Program-made: the position numbers and the translations under genes
Notes under the pieces: model-generated
The model's database searches: none
The model's input: the letters and a program-made list of their open reading frames with translations, nothing else
Told to the model about the DNA's origin: nothing
Part shown: one piece after another, positions 30,586-30,646 of the stretch
How positions within the stretch are numbered: position 1 is the stretch's first letter
Layout of the letters: every line of letters starts with the position of its first letter
Assembly (NCBI GenBank): GCA_964431735.1
Contig: CAYSLJ010000089.1
Span: forward strand, 1 to 30,646
Direction: 5' to 3'
DNA: 30,646 nucleotides
DNA from: CALARM01 sp964431735
GTDB taxonomy: Bacteria; Vulcanimicrobiota; SpSt-956; JAKJGF01

Positions 30586-30646
30586 ACATGGTTTATTTTT
30601 TACATGGTTTATTTTTTACATGGTTTATTTTTTACATGGTTTATTT
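30586..30646. repeat. 16-bp tandem repeat upstream of lptD
   Basis: Unit acatggtttatttttt starts at 30586, 30602, 30618 and 30634; the fourth copy is cut by the window end. The copies are identical. The array begins 27 bp before the lptD start, in its leader or promoter region, and is very AT-rich. Confidence 0.93.

Noticed and set aside
30586..30646. CRISPR or origin-type iterons
   Set aside because: No spacers, only 16-bp AT-rich units; no replication gene or DnaA-box pattern nearby.

Overview
The window comes from an AT-rich bacterial chromosome. The organism very probably has two membranes: it encodes LptD, an LptC-like protein and apolipoprotein N-acyltransferase (Lnt). Start codon use is mixed, with TTG and GTG starts supported by well-placed Shine-Dalgarno (SD) sites in rpsU, phoH, the CBS-domain protein, dnaK2 and lptD. 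The gene order is housekeeping-like: rpsU-yqeY-phoH-ybeY-CorC-like, then hrcA-grpE-dnaK-dnaK-dnaJ-prmA. I cannot name the phylum from sequence alone. The mix of Firmicutes-like operons with LPS export genes suggests a poorly sampled diderm lineage.

Layout. 1-1428: the 5' part of a leftward gene with 27-bp tandem repeats, cut by the window edge, then an intergenic stretch with two probable small RNA genes, each with a 17-bp-spaced sigma70-type promoter. 1429-2802: a PPP-like metallophosphatase behind seven 14-residue charged repeats. 3049-6780: ribosome and RNA maintenance genes (rpsU, yqeY, phoH, ybeY) and a CNNM/CorC-type membrane protein. 6931-9531: a PHP-ATPase whose PHP domain has lost several metal ligands. 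9645-10454: a membrane-anchored protein of unknown function. 10471-19480: the chaperone operon(s). Here GrpE carries an N-terminal extension built of about four copies of an unrecognised module, two dnaK genes lie in tandem, and no CIRCE operator is visible. 19564-20406 (minus): a canonical PHP histidinol phosphatase. 20613-22139: a protein with an apparent FliG C-terminal-like domain fused to TPRs. 22176-24376: SsnA-type aminohydrolase and a cytoplasmic class A beta-lactamase-like serine hydrolase, divergently transcribed. 24506-27568 (minus): lnt-lptC-YkgJ/TPR operon. 27665-28417: a putative lipoprotein. 28472-30559 (minus): lptD, followed by a 16-bp tandem repeat at the right edge.

How it fits together. 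The chaperone block supplies the DnaK-DnaJ-GrpE cycle and its HrcA repressor. Lnt, LptC and LptD serve the outer membrane (lipoprotein acylation and LPS export). Many intergenic gaps hold 7-bp-periodic, often palindromic sequence (agctgat-, ggtgagt- and gcgtaat-like heptads), which looks like a dispersed intergenic repeat class. The most unusual items are the repeat-extended GrpE, the FliG-C-like/TPR fusion, the PHP-ATPase with a degenerate phosphoesterase site, the two unclassified small RNAs, the lnt frame without a usable start codon, and dnaK and grpE leaders that can hide their own ribosome binding sites.
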